The notes beneath the pieces were generated by a model. It made no database searches. It was not told the origin of the DNA and saw nothing but the letters and a program-made list of their open reading frames with translations. The position numbers and the translations under genes are program-made. 64,000 bases of DNA. It comes from Rhodoferax sp. GTDB taxonomy: Bacteria > Pseudomonadota > Gammaproteobacteria > Burkholderiales > Burkholderiaceae_C. The stretch lies in assembly GCA_029866205.1 (NCBI GenBank), contig JARWZT010000014.1, positions 1 to 64,000 of the forward strand, read 5' to 3'. The first letter of the stretch is position 1, and each line of letters begins with the position of its first letter. Shown here one piece after another: positions 45,757 through 54,934 of this stretch.

Positions 45757-47145
45757 TCACCCCAACGGCAACACCACCCGCACCACCAGCCCATGCGGCG
45801 CCCGGGTGTGGGCCTGCACGCTGCCGCCGTGGCGCTGGGCGATTTCGGCCACGATGGCGAGGCCCAGGCCGCAGCCACCGGGCAGTTCGCTGGCGCGCCA
45901 GAAGCGTTCAAACAGGTGGGGCAGGTCGGCGTCTTGTACGCCGGGGCCTTCGTCTTCTACCTCCAGCACGCACTGGCTGTCGCCTGTGGCGCGCACCCGC
46001 AGCGTGACGCTGGCACCGCGTGGGCAGTAGCGCAGGGCGTTGTCGATCAGGTTGTTCAGGGCTTCGCGCAGCAGCACGCGGTCGGCGGGTGCCTGCAGGT
46101 GGTCTTCGCCTTCAAAGCCCAAGTCGATGCCTGCTGCCAGCGCGCGCGGCGTCCATTCGCGGGCCACTTCGCGCGCCAGTGCGGCCACGTCGATGGGCAC
46201 CAGTGCCACGTCGGCCTCGGTGCGGGCCAAACTCAGCAGCTGGTTGACCAGGTGCGCGCTGCGCTGGGCGCTTTTGTGGACCTTGGTCAGGCGTTCGTGC
46301 AGGGCCTGGGGCTCGGCCTCGGTCAGGGCCAGTTCGGTTTGGCTGATCAGGCCGGCCAGTGGGGTGCGCAGCTGGTGGGCGGCGTCGTTCAAAAAGCGCT
46401 TTTCCTGGCTCATGCTGCGCCGCAAGGTGGTGAGCAGCTGGTTGAGCGCCAGCGCCAGCGAGTGCACTTCTTGCGGCGCCTGGGTCAGCTCAATGGGTGA
46501 GAGCGAGGCGGCGTTGCGGTTGGCAAGCTGGGCCTCCAGCCGCTCCAGCGGTGCCAGGCCCCGCCGGATGCCCGCGTGCATCAGCACCCCCAGCACCGCG
46601 CCCAGCAGCAAGAGTGGAAACAGCACGTCGCGCACCAGCTCTTGGGCAATCGCCTCTTGCACCGCCAGGCTTTTTGCCACCTGCACGCGCATGCGCTGCT
46701 CGGTGGGCGCGTCGCCAAACGACAGCTCCAGCGAAGCCACGCGCATGGGCTTGCCGTCGAGCGAAATTTCATACAACACCGGCACGTCGTCGGGCTGCAG
46801 CACACCTGCGCCCGCCGGCCCCGGCAGATTGCTGTTGCCCAGCAAAAAGCTACCCGGCGGAGACGACACCGTATAGGCCAGCCGGTCTTTGGGGTCTTGT
46901 TCGAGCACGGCCTGGGCCGCTTTGGGAAAGTCCACCAGCAGCCCCGAGCCAATGGGCTTGACCTGGCGCGCCAGCGCGCGTACCGACTGGGTGAGTGACT
47001 GGTCAATGGCCTTCTCGGCATAAATCAGCGCCACCCGAAAGGCCAGCACGCCGCCCATCAGCCACAGCACCAGTTGGGGCACCAGCAGCCACCACAGCAG
47101 CTGGCGCTTGAGCGAAAAACCGGCGGCCGTATTCAAACCGGTCAC
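45757..47145 (-). CDS. Sensor histidine kinase (QseC/TctE-like)
   Basis: A 462-residue inner-membrane kinase. One transmembrane helix is near the N-terminus (WLLVPQLVLWLMGGVLAFRVAL) and another near residue 170 (LLLLGAVLGVLMHAGI), bounding a periplasmic sensor domain. The dimerisation helix carries the phospho-accepting His in NDAAHQLRTPLAGL, followed by N box ALNNLIDNALRY, G1 VEDEGPGV and G2 CGLGLAIVAEI. The start codon is GTG at 47145, overlapping the response regulator stop by four bases, so both form one two-component operon. The signal is unknown. Confidence 0.92.
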   Translation of the reverse strand: MTGLNTAAGFSLKRQLLWWLLVPQLVLWLMGGVLAFRVALIYAEKAIDQSLTQSVRALARQVKPIGSGLLVDFPKAAQAVLEQDPKDRLAYTVSSPPGSFLLGNSNLPGPAGAGVLQPDDVPVLYEISLDGKPMRVASLELSFGDAPTEQRMRVQVAKSLAVQEAIAQELVRDVLFPLLLLGAVLGVLMHAGIRRGLAPLERLEAQLANRNAASLSPIELTQAPQEVHSLALALNQLLTTLRRSMSQEKRFLNDAAHQLRTPLAGLISQTELALTEAEPQALHERLTKVHKSAQRSAHLVNQLLSLARTEADVALVPIDVAALAREVAREWTPRALAAGIDLGFEGEDHLQAPADRVLLREALNNLIDNALRYCPRGASVTLRVRATGDSQCVLEVEDEGPGVQDADLPHLFERFWRASELPGGCGLGLAIVAEIAQRHGGSVQAHTRAPHGLVVRVVLPLG

Positions 47146-47864
47146 GGTGCCTGCAACTCCAGCATGTAGCCCAGGCCGCGCACATTGCGGATGTTCAGGC
47201 CGCTGTCTTGCAGCTTGCGGCGCAGGCGGTGCACATACACCTCCAGCGCATTGGAGCCACCGCCCGCCGCGCCTCCTTCGGCCGCCTGCGTTTGCCAGAC
47301 CGCCAGCACTTCTTCACGGCCCACCACCTGGCCCAGCTGTTTGACCAGCAGGGTCAGCAGCGACCATTCGCGGTGGGTGAGCTCCATCGCCTCGTCACCC
47401 AGCCAGGCCATGGGCAGCTGGGCGTCCAGACGCAGCCGATGCGCGGGCGTACCTTCGGTTTGCAGGCTGCCGCCAAAGGCCGGCATGCGCGAGCGCCGCA
47501 GCATCGCGCCCAGGCGGGCCAGCAGTTCGGCCATGTCGAAGGGCTTGGTCAGGTAGTCGTCGGCCCCGGCGTTGAGCCCTTGCACCCGGTCGTCAATGTC
47601 GTCGCGCGCCGTCAAGATCAGCACGGGCAGGTGGGGCAGGCGCTGGCGGATCCAACGCAGCACCGCAAAGCCGTCCATCGGCACGCCTTGCACGGGCGGC
47701 AGGCCCAAGTCCAGCACCACGCCGTCCAGACGCCGGGATTCGAGCAGCGCCTGCGCCTGCGCGCCGTCGCCCGCCGCGTCTACGGTGTGGCCGGCGTGCA
47801 TGAGTTGCGCGCACAGGCCGTCGCGCAGCAGTTCGTCGTCTTCTACCAGGAGCAAATGGGCCAT
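47142..47864 (-). CDS. OmpR-family response regulator (QseB/TctD-like)
   Basis: A 240-residue DNA-binding regulator. The receiver domain (1-120) has VEDDELLRDGL, the phospho-acceptor Asp in VVLDLGLPP near residue 51, and TARDDIDDRVQGLNAGADDYLTKP. The C-terminal winged helix ends in ALEVYVHRLRRKLQDSGLNIRNVRGLGYML. A Gly/Ala-rich insertion (EGGAAGGG) sits between the two helices. The gene follows cca by three bases and is coupled to the kinase. Confidence 0.93.
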   Translation of the reverse strand: MAHLLLVEDDELLRDGLCAQLMHAGHTVDAAGDGAQAQALLESRRLDGVVLDLGLPPVQGVPMDGFAVLRWIRQRLPHLPVLILTARDDIDDRVQGLNAGADDYLTKPFDMAELLARLGAMLRRSRMPAFGGSLQTEGTPAHRLRLDAQLPMAWLGDEAMELTHREWSLLTLLVKQLGQVVGREEVLAVWQTQAAEGGAAGGGSNALEVYVHRLRRKLQDSGLNIRNVRGLGYMLELQAP

Positions 47865-47867
47865 GGC

Positions 47868-49139
47868 TTAGTGTGCCTCCATTTTGGTGGGCAACGGCGT
47901 GTCGTCCAGTGCCTGCGCGCGGGCACGGGCCACGGCCTGGCCAATGGCCGGTCCGCGCAGTCCGGCACCTACGGCCGCTGTTGCCACCGATTCGGTATCT
48001 ACGGCTTGCGCCAGTGCCAGCGCCCGCAGCAGGCGCGCACCTTGGGGGTAGGGCGCCTGCGCGAAACCCAGCCGCCCCCGGGCGTCGCATTCGCAGGCTT
48101 GCACCACTTGGGCAAAGCGCGCGGGCTTGCGAAAGGCATCGCAACGCTCCAGCAGGCGCACCGTGGCCGCTGCGTCCAAGCTGGCGCTGCGGTGGATGTT
48201 GCCGTGTTCGCGCGCCACCACCTCGGCCAACTCGGCGCAGGCATGGGGCACCCGCAGGCGCTGGCACAGCTGCTGGATCAGGCGCACGCTGCGGGCTTCA
48301 TGGCCAATGTGGCGCGGCCACTCGGAGGGCGGGGTGGTGGCTTTGCCCAGGTCGTGTACCAGACAGGCAAAACGTACCTCAATGGGGGCCTGCGCTTGCG
48401 CGGCCGAGTCAATCACCATCATCACGTGCACGCCGGTGTCGATTTCGGGATGGTGTTCGGGCGGTTGGGGAACGCCCCATTGGGCGTCGACCTCGGGCAG
48501 CACCACGGCCAGCGCGCCGCAGTCGCGCAGCACTTCAAACATGCGCGACGGCTGGTCTTCCATCAGGCCTTTGGCCAACTCTTGCCAGACCCGCTCGGCC
48601 ACCAGGTGCGCGGCCTCACCCGACTGCACCATGTGGCGCAGCAGGGCCAGGGTGTCCTCGGCCACCGAAAACGCCGCAAAGCGTGCGGCAAAACGCGCCA
48701 GCCGCAAGATGCGCACCGGGTCTTCGCCAAATGCCGGACCGGCGTGGCGCAGCAGGCGCGCGTGCAGGTCGCGCTGGCCGCCACAGGGGTCGACCAGGGT
48801 GGCGATGTCGGGCAGATTGCTACCGTCGGGCAAGACCCGCGCGGCCATGGCGTTGATGCTCAGGTCGCGCCGGGCCAAGTCTTCTTCGAGGGTGACCGAG
48901 GGGTCGGCGTGGACCTCAAAGCCCCGGTAGCCGCTGCCGCTTTTGCGTTCGGTGCGGGCCAGGGCGTATTCCTCGTGCGTTTGCGGGTGCAAGAACACCG
49001 GAAAATCCCGCCCGACCGGCACAAAGCCTTGCGCCACCATGTGTTCGGGGGTGGCGCCCACCACGACCCAGTCGCGGTCTTGCACCGGCAGCCCCAACAA
49101 ATGGTCGCGCACCGCGCCGCCGACAAGATAGGTTTGCAT
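47868..49139 (-). CDS. cca: CCA-adding tRNA nucleotidyltransferase
   Basis: A 423-residue enzyme that builds or repairs tRNA 3' CCA ends. The N-terminal nucleotidyltransferase fold has GGAVRDHLLGLPVQDRDWVVVG at residues 7-28 and RRDLSINAMA later. The C-terminal HD-type domain with CLVHDLGKATTP and related metal-site histidines gives the multifunctional proteobacterial type. It lies in a leftward run of slt, GST, cca and the two-component genes. Confidence 0.95.
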   Translation of the reverse strand: MQTYLVGGAVRDHLLGLPVQDRDWVVVGATPEHMVAQGFVPVGRDFPVFLHPQTHEEYALARTERKSGSGYRGFEVHADPSVTLEEDLARRDLSINAMAARVLPDGSNLPDIATLVDPCGGQRDLHARLLRHAGPAFGEDPVRILRLARFAARFAAFSVAEDTLALLRHMVQSGEAAHLVAERVWQELAKGLMEDQPSRMFEVLRDCGALAVVLPEVDAQWGVPQPPEHHPEIDTGVHVMMVIDSAAQAQAPIEVRFACLVHDLGKATTPPSEWPRHIGHEARSVRLIQQLCQRLRVPHACAELAEVVAREHGNIHRSASLDAAATVRLLERCDAFRKPARFAQVVQACECDARGRLGFAQAPYPQGARLLRALALAQAVDTESVATAAVGAGLRGPAIGQAVARARAQALDDTPLPTKMEAH

Positions 49140-49159
49140 CCGGGCCTGGGCTGGGCGGG

Positions 49160-49843
49160 TTAGCGGTGAAGCCGATACGGCTCTTCAAAGTCCAAAAAGT
49201 CGTGCTCGGCCAGCGCGCCGTCAATCCAGGCCTTGACGCCGGGCAGGGCGCAGACGCGGTCCACGTAGGCGGTAATCGCATCGGGCACCGGCAGGGCATA
49301 GGTTTTGAGGCGCATGCACACCGGCGCGAAATACGCATCGGCAATGCTGAACTCGCCAAACAGCATCGGCCCGCCATGCGCCTGCAGCAAATCGCGCCAC
49401 ATGTGCACCAGGTGCGCCACATCGGCGCGTACGGCGGGTTTGTCGCGCCAGATCAGCGCGCCTTGCTCGGGCAGGTGGGCTTCGATGCTCATGGGGCAGT
49501 TGCTGCGCAGGCCCATGAATCCGGAATGCATTTCGGCACAGATGCTGCGTGCGTGGGCCCGCGCGGCGGGGTCGCGTGGCCAGAGGTGTTTGTCGGGAAA
49601 CATTTCAGCCAAGGTTTCGGCAATCGCCAGCGTGTCCCATACGGCCAGCGCGCCGTCTTGCAGCACCGGCACTTTGCCTGCCGGGCTCAGGTTGGCCAGC
49701 GTGTGCTTGAACTGCGAGTCGGGCGTAAAGCCGTCAAAGCGCACCATCACTTCCTCAAACGCGATGCCGGCCTGGGTCATGAGCACCCAGGGCCGCATGG
49801 ACCAAGATGAGTAGTTTTTGTTGCCGATATATAGCTTGAGCAC
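49160..49843 (-). CDS. Glutathione S-transferase family protein
   Basis: A 227-residue protein with a thioredoxin-like N-terminal domain (YIGNKNYSSWSMRPWVLMTQAG and NLSPAGKVPVLQDGALAVWDTLAIAETL) and a helical C-terminal domain with SICAEMHSGFMGLRSNCPM. The Ser in the first helix suggests a Ser- or Tyr-type rather than Cys-type active site. Substrates unknown. It starts 41 bases after slt and precedes cca, which suggests co-transcription. Confidence 0.88.
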   Translation of the reverse strand: MLKLYIGNKNYSSWSMRPWVLMTQAGIAFEEVMVRFDGFTPDSQFKHTLANLSPAGKVPVLQDGALAVWDTLAIAETLAEMFPDKHLWPRDPAARAHARSICAEMHSGFMGLRSNCPMSIEAHLPEQGALIWRDKPAVRADVAHLVHMWRDLLQAHGGPMLFGEFSIADAYFAPVCMRLKTYALPVPDAITAYVDRVCALPGVKAWIDGALAEHDFLDFEEPYRLHR

Positions 49844-49884
49844 GGGGAACCTCCTTGTTGAAAACCGGGAAATACGCGCAGGCT

Positions 49885-51885
49885 TCAGGGCAACTCCAGC
49901 CCCTGCTCGGGCGTGGCCGCCTCCAGCGGGCCAACGGTGCCCAAGCGCGACTTGATGGACTGCGGCTGGCCGGTGATCAGCGCGGAGTACAGCGTGGCGT
50001 TGGACAGCACTTTTTTGACGTAATCGCGTGTTTCATGGAACGGGATGCTCTCAGCCCATGCCGCCGCCTCCATGGTCGGACCGCCGCTGGCGCCGCGCCA
50101 AGTGCGCGGGCGGCTGGGGCCGGCGTTGTATGCGGCTGCAGCCATAGGCATGGAGCCGTTAAAGCTGTCCAACACCAGTTTGAGGTAGCCAGTGCCAATG
50201 GCGATGTTGGTGTCGCGCTCGTTGATTTTGGCCGGGGTGAAGTCGGTGAGCCCGATTTTTTTGGCCGTCCATTTGGCGGTGGCAGGCATCACCTGCATAA
50301 GGCCAGCGGCGCCCACGCCTGATTTGGCATCCATGATGAAGCGGCTTTCCTGCCGGATCAGGCCGTACACATAGGCCGGGTCGAGCCCGATGCTTTGGGC
50401 GCGCGCCACCACGGCTGTCTTAAAGGGCATAGGGAAACGCTGCTCAAAATCCATCACCGCCTTGGTTCGCTCGCTGGTGTTGATGCAGCGGTCCCACACC
50501 TCGGCATGGCAGGCCAGATCGGCGGCGGCCAGCAGGCTGCGGTCATCCATGCCGCCCTTGGTGTGCAGGCTGATGCTGTAGTTCCACTCGCGCACACCCT
50601 CGGAGCGCAGCCCGATGCGGATGGCGTACAGCGCCCGCTGCAGGCCGGAGTTTTGGCGTGCGGCCTCTTTTTCTTCGGCCGTGGGGGAGGGCGGCCGCGG
50701 CGGTACCGTGCTGCGCTGGCCGAGTTCGTCCAAGGCCAATTGCTCATAAAAGCCGCGCAGCCCGGCAATGCCTTGCAGGTCGGCCAGTGCCTGGTTGCGC
50801 ACTGGCTCGCTGGCGCGCTGCGCCAGCACGGCGCGGGCATGCCAGTAAACCCACACCGGCTCGTTGCGCAGGGTTTGCGGCAGCGAGGCAATCGCCTGTT
50901 GCACCTGCGGCCACTGACTGGCCCGCAGTGCGGCGCGCGCGGCCCAGACCACATGGTCTTCGTGCATCTGGTCAAAACGGCCCTTGGCATAAAACCCCAA
51001 GGCGGTGGTTTCACCCTTTTGCGCTGCGCGCTTGCCGATCACACCCCAGATCCAACTGCGCTCCTCAGCGGTGAGTTGGGTACGCCAGCGCAGCTTTTCT
51101 ACCTCGATTGCAGCCTCTTGGGGCTCCAAATAGGCCTGGCGGATCAGCGCCAGCGCCACAAACTCGCGCGTTTGGGGCCGCAGCGCTGTGAGCTTGTCGC
51201 TCAAATACTTGCCGGGGTTGAGGTAGATGGCGTTAACGGTTTTGACCCATTTTTCGTTCAGGGCCCCCACGGCTTGGGTAGCCACCCGAAGGCGGTCGTT
51301 TTCCATGCCCAAGCGCGCACGCACCCAGGCCACCTGGGGCTGCATTTTTTTGGCGCTGATGAGCGCTTCGGCCACGCCGGCGCAGGCGTCTTCGGCCTCG
51401 CGCTGTACCAGCCACAGGTCTTGGACCTGGCGGGACACATCGGCATTGCTGGCGGCCCAGTCGCTCCACAGGCCGTAGCACTGGATACCGCGGTCGTCAC
51501 CCATGCGGTACTGGGCAAACTGCGGCCTGAAAGTGCTCCAATCGCGGTCGCGTCCGAGCTGCAGCAGCCAGTCGGCGCGCAGTCGGTCTTCTTGGTAGCT
51601 GCCGGCATAGCGGGCCAAAAAGCCCTCAATTTCGGACTTGGGCGCCTGGTCCAGGCGGGTGCTGAGCTCCCAGTACGCGGCCCAGGGCTCCAGGGTCGAG
51701 CCTTTGGCTGCGGGCAACAGGCTGGACAGGCGCTTTTGGTCGCGCTGCTTGTAGGCTTGCGCCATATCCAGCACCGCTTCGTCGTTGCGAGAGGTGTCAA
51801 GGGCCTGGGCGCTGGCCGCGCCCACCAGAAGGCTGAGAGAGAGGCGCCAGACCAAAGCTGCCAAAATGGTTCTATAAAACTGCAT
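49885..51885 (-). CDS. slt: Soluble lytic transglycosylase (Slt70 type)
   Basis: A 666-residue periplasmic peptidoglycan enzyme cleaving MurNAc-GlcNAc bonds. The signal peptide is at residues 1-28 (LSLSLLVGAASAQA), then a long alpha-superhelical domain. The catalytic domain has YGLIRQESRFIMDAKSGVGA with the catalytic Glu and AAGLMQVMPATAKW, then AAYNAGPSR near the C-terminus. The start ATG 51885 is chosen because the upstream frame to 52497 runs through the divergent ygfA gene. It is only nine bases from that gene's start. Confidence 0.93.
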   Translation of the reverse strand: MQFYRTILAALVWRLSLSLLVGAASAQALDTSRNDEAVLDMAQAYKQRDQKRLSSLLPAAKGSTLEPWAAYWELSTRLDQAPKSEIEGFLARYAGSYQEDRLRADWLLQLGRDRDWSTFRPQFAQYRMGDDRGIQCYGLWSDWAASNADVSRQVQDLWLVQREAEDACAGVAEALISAKKMQPQVAWVRARLGMENDRLRVATQAVGALNEKWVKTVNAIYLNPGKYLSDKLTALRPQTREFVALALIRQAYLEPQEAAIEVEKLRWRTQLTAEERSWIWGVIGKRAAQKGETTALGFYAKGRFDQMHEDHVVWAARAALRASQWPQVQQAIASLPQTLRNEPVWVYWHARAVLAQRASEPVRNQALADLQGIAGLRGFYEQLALDELGQRSTVPPRPPSPTAEEKEAARQNSGLQRALYAIRIGLRSEGVREWNYSISLHTKGGMDDRSLLAAADLACHAEVWDRCINTSERTKAVMDFEQRFPMPFKTAVVARAQSIGLDPAYVYGLIRQESRFIMDAKSGVGAAGLMQVMPATAKWTAKKIGLTDFTPAKINERDTNIAIGTGYLKLVLDSFNGSMPMAAAAYNAGPSRPRTWRGASGGPTMEAAAWAESIPFHETRDYVKKVLSNATLYSALITGQPQSIKSRLGTVGPLEAATPEQGLELP

Positions 51886-51894
51886 AGGCTGATT

Positions 51895-52518
51895 ATGGAC
51901 AAATCGATGGACCGCAATGCCCAAGACAAACAGGCCCTGCGCAAGCTTTTGTTGCAGCGGCGCCAGGAGCTGCCCGACCGCTTGCACCGCGCCGAGCTGC
52001 TGCTGCGGGTGATGCGCATCTGGCTGGTGGGGCGCAGCGACACCACGATTGGTGCCTATTGGCCCATCAAAGGCGAATTTGATCCATTGCCGGCGCTGCA
52101 CCGCTGGAAAGAGGACGGTGAGCTCAGCGATGCGCCTCAGCGCCGACGCATCGCCTTGCCGGTGATCAACAAGTTGCACAAAACCATGACCTTCCACAGC
52201 TGGTACCCCGGTTGCCCGATGGAAGAAGACGCCTACGGCATTCCCAAACCCAAAGACACCGAGCTGGTGGCGCCCAGCCTCTTGTTTGTGCCTTGCGTGG
52301 GGTACAGCGCTGGCGGTTACCGCTTGGGCTACGGCGGCGGGTTTTACGACCGCATGTTGGCCAGTTTGCAGTCCAAGCCGTTTACGGTGGGCTTGGCCTT
52401 TGGCGTCAATTACGTGCCCGATTTTGAGCCCGAGCCCCACGATGTGCCATTGGATGCGGTGCTGACCGACTACGGCGTGGCCTGGCCGGTGGAGCAATCG
52501 GTGCGCGCGCCGCGCTGA
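51895..52518 (+). CDS. 5-formyltetrahydrofolate cyclo-ligase
   Basis: A 207-residue enzyme that converts 5-formyl-THF to 5,10-methenyl-THF using ATP. It shows the N-terminal basic helix (KQALRKLLLQRRQEL), GAYWPIKGEFDP, and the highly conserved GYRLGYGGGFYDRML near residues 142-156, followed by LAFGVNYVPDFEPEPHD. It starts at ATG 51895 or 51907. The longer open frame upstream to 50395 runs antisense to slt and is not coding. The gene is divergent from slt with 9 bases between the starts. Confidence 0.92.
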   Translation: MDKSMDRNAQDKQALRKLLLQRRQELPDRLHRAELLLRVMRIWLVGRSDTTIGAYWPIKGEFDPLPALHRWKEDGELSDAPQRRRIALPVINKLHKTMTFHSWYPGCPMEEDAYGIPKPKDTELVAPSLLFVPCVGYSAGGYRLGYGGGFYDRMLASLQSKPFTVGLAFGVNYVPDFEPEPHDVPLDAVLTDYGVAWPVEQSVRAPR

Positions 52519-52522
52519 AACC

Positions 52523-53449
52523 TCAGGGGGTCTGCGCCATCAGTGCGCGCACGTCGCCCGCATAGCCTTGTAACGCCGTCACCATGTTTTTGCGCTGTTG
52601 TGCCGTGGTCGTGCGGTGCAAGTCGGCCATGGCCTCGCAGGTTTGGGCGACCGCCTGGTCTTTGTAGGCGCGGTAGTTGGCGTCAGGCGAGTGCAAGTAG
52701 CCCTTGGCCAGGACAGTGAGTGCCGTCTGCGCGGTGCCGGCATCCGACTGGCGCAGTTGGGTCAGGGTTTGCAGCACTTCTTGCTGCCGGCGCAAGATTT
52801 CGCGGTAATGCAGCGGTTGGTCGGTGCCTATGGAGTCCAGATTGCTTTGCAGCTGTCGGAGCTGGGCCGGAGTCAGGGGGCCGTAAAAGTCTTCCAGCCG
52901 TTCGCGGATTTTTTGGGTGCGCCTGGACAGGCTGTCCTTGTCGGTGGTGAGCCACTCTTCGCGCCATTTGCGGTTGTTTTTGTCGTAGGTGGTCGCCATG
53001 CTCTTGATTTGGCTCGCCTGCAGCGTGGGCGCCACAGCGGCGGCGGTGGGCAAGGCGCGCTCGACCAGCGCTTCCATTCGCAAAACGCTGCTGGCATAAA
53101 GAGCGCAGATTTGCCCCGACGAGGGTTGGGGCTGATTCGCCAAGGCTTCGGCGCTTTGCAGCAGCTCGGCCACCAGCGGCAACTCTTGCTGGCGGTGCCA
53201 GCGCGCCAGCGTGGCCAGGTCTTTGCGCACCCGTTGGCTTTGCGCCTTGTCAAAGTCGGCAAAGCCGTCCAGCCACCAAAACATCAGTTCTGGAGCGTTG
53301 TTGTAGCTCAGGCGCACGGCCGAGCACCCTCCCAGCGCCAGCGCCACACCGAGCAAAAGTGCAGTCGACGCGGTGCTGCGCAGGGCGCGGATAATCGCGC
53401 CCAGGCGCCGGGCAGCAGCCCAGGGCGCAAAGTTCAGTTCAAAAGGCAT
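52523..53449 (-). CDS. DUF6279 family lipoprotein
   Basis: A 308-residue lipoprotein. The N-terminus is long before the hydrophobic core and lipobox (LLLGVALALGGCSAVRL, Cys near 42). The family block LSYNNAPELMFWWLDGFADFD follows, then a helical body with ARWHRQQELPLV. Its ATG begins four bases from the divergent glmU GTG start, so their expression signals must overlap inside each other's coding region; an internal start for this gene would relieve that. Function unknown. Confidence 0.85.
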   Translation of the reverse strand: MPFELNFAPWAAARRLGAIIRALRSTASTALLLGVALALGGCSAVRLSYNNAPELMFWWLDGFADFDKAQSQRVRKDLATLARWHRQQELPLVAELLQSAEALANQPQPSSGQICALYASSVLRMEALVERALPTAAAVAPTLQASQIKSMATTYDKNNRKWREEWLTTDKDSLSRRTQKIRERLEDFYGPLTPAQLRQLQSNLDSIGTDQPLHYREILRRQQEVLQTLTQLRQSDAGTAQTALTVLAKGYLHSPDANYRAYKDQAVAQTCEAMADLHRTTTAQQRKNMVTALQGYAGDVRALMAQTP

Positions 53450-53453
53450 ATCC

Positions 53454-54902
53454 GTGAGTCTATTTCAGCCCCTTGATGCGCGTGCATCGGCCCCTTTCGT
53501 AACTGCACCGGTGGATGTGGTCATCATGGCCGCAGGCAAGGGTACGCGCATGAAAAGCCGCCTGCCCAAGGTGCTGCAGCGACTGGCCCATGTGCCCCTG
53601 GTGCAGCACGTGCTGGCCACAGCGCAGCAATTGCAGGCGCGCTCAGCGGTGGTCATTACCGGCCACGGTGCGCCGCAGGTGGAGGCGGCACTGGCCGACA
53701 AGGGGGGCGGTTTGGCTCTGTCGTTTGTCCGCCAAGAGCCCCAGCTGGGGACTGGCCACGCCGTGCAGCAGGCGGTGCCGGTGCTGGGCGACGATGGGGT
53801 GGTGGTGGTGCTGTCTGGCGATGTGCCGCTGACCCAGGCCGACACGCTGCAGAACCTGATTGCCTTGTGCGCCGGCCAGCACTTGGCGCTGCTGACCATT
53901 GATCTGGCGGACCCCACCGGCTACGGTCGGGTGGTGCGCGATGGCAACGCCGTGCAGGCGATCGTCGAGCACAAAGACGCCAACGCCGCCCAGCGCGCGA
54001 TCAACGAGATCTACAGCGGCATCATGGCCGTACCGGCCGCCCTGCTCAAGCGCTGGCTGGCGCGGCTGGACAACAACAACGCCCAGGGCGAGTACTACCT
54101 CACCGATATCGTCAAATTTGCCGCCCAGGATGGCGTGGTCGTGCTGGCGCAGAAAACCACCGATGCCCTGCAGGTGGCTGGTATCAACAGCCCGGTGCAA
54201 CTGGCCGATCTGGAGCGCAGCTTTCAACAGCGGCAGGCGCTGGCGCTGATGGAAGCCGGCGTGCGTCTGGCCGACCCGGCGCGTCTGGACGTGCGTGGCC
54301 GGCTGGTGTGCGGCATGGACGTCGAAATTGACGTGAACTGCGTCTTTGAAGGCAATGTGTCACTGGCCGACGGCGTGGTGGTTGGGGCGAATTGCGTACT
54401 GGCCAATTGCACGATCGCCGCGGGCGCCGTCATCCACCCTTTTACCCACATTGACGGCGGCGCGCAGGGCGCAAGCGTAGGAGAAGGCGCACTGATCGGC
54501 CCCTTTGCCCGTCTGCGGCCCGGTGCGCAGCTGGGCGCGCAAGTGCACATTGGCAATTTTGTGGAGGTCAAAAACTCTACGCTGGCAGACGGTGCCAAGG
54601 CGAACCACCTGGCCTATCTGGGAGACGCCACGGTGGGTGAGCGCGTCAACTTTGGCGCGGGCAGCATTACCGCCAACTACGACGGTGCCAACAAGCACCG
54701 CACCGTGATTGAGGCCGATGTGCATGTCGGCAGCAACTGTGTGCTCGTCGCCCCGGTCACCCTGGGCGCGGGCGCCACGGTGGGCGGCGGCTCCACCATC
54801 ACCAAAGACGTGCCGCCCGGCGCGCTGAGCGTGGCACGCGGCAAACAGACCAACCTTGCCAATTACAAGCGACCCGTCAAGGCGCCCAAGTCTTTGGGCT
54901 AA
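53454..54902 (+). CDS. glmU: Bifunctional GlmU: UDP-GlcNAc pyrophosphorylase / glucosamine-1-P acetyltransferase
   Basis: A 482-residue enzyme making UDP-GlcNAc for peptidoglycan and glycans. The uridylyltransferase half has VIMAAGKGTRMKSRLPKVL near residues 23-41 and QLGTGHAVQQAV. The acetyltransferase half has hexapeptide repeats with NFVEVKNSTLADGAKANHLAY and the acetyl-CoA contacts NFGAGSITANYDG. The start is GTG at 53454, with AAAGG eight bases upstream; the frame is open further but overlaps the divergent lipoprotein. A slightly long N-terminus is noted. Confidence 0.96.
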   Translation: MSLFQPLDARASAPFVTAPVDVVIMAAGKGTRMKSRLPKVLQRLAHVPLVQHVLATAQQLQARSAVVITGHGAPQVEAALADKGGGLALSFVRQEPQLGTGHAVQQAVPVLGDDGVVVVLSGDVPLTQADTLQNLIALCAGQHLALLTIDLADPTGYGRVVRDGNAVQAIVEHKDANAAQRAINEIYSGIMAVPAALLKRWLARLDNNNAQGEYYLTDIVKFAAQDGVVVLAQKTTDALQVAGINSPVQLADLERSFQQRQALALMEAGVRLADPARLDVRGRLVCGMDVEIDVNCVFEGNVSLADGVVVGANCVLANCTIAAGAVIHPFTHIDGGAQGASVGEGALIGPFARLRPGAQLGAQVHIGNFVEVKNSTLADGAKANHLAYLGDATVGERVNFGAGSITANYDGANKHRTVIEADVHVGSNCVLVAPVTLGAGATVGGGSTITKDVPPGALSVARGKQTNLANYKRPVKAPKSLG

Positions 54903-54934
54903 TTGGCAGCCTGACGCCTTGGGGTGGTGTGCCC

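Noticed and set aside
47208..49163. Plus-strand open frame of 651 codons
   Set aside because: Antisense shadow of cca and the response regulator; no recognisable domain.
50395..51894. Long in-frame extension before the cyclo-ligase start
   Set aside because: Runs antisense through slt; the conserved cyclo-ligase sequence starts at about 51895.
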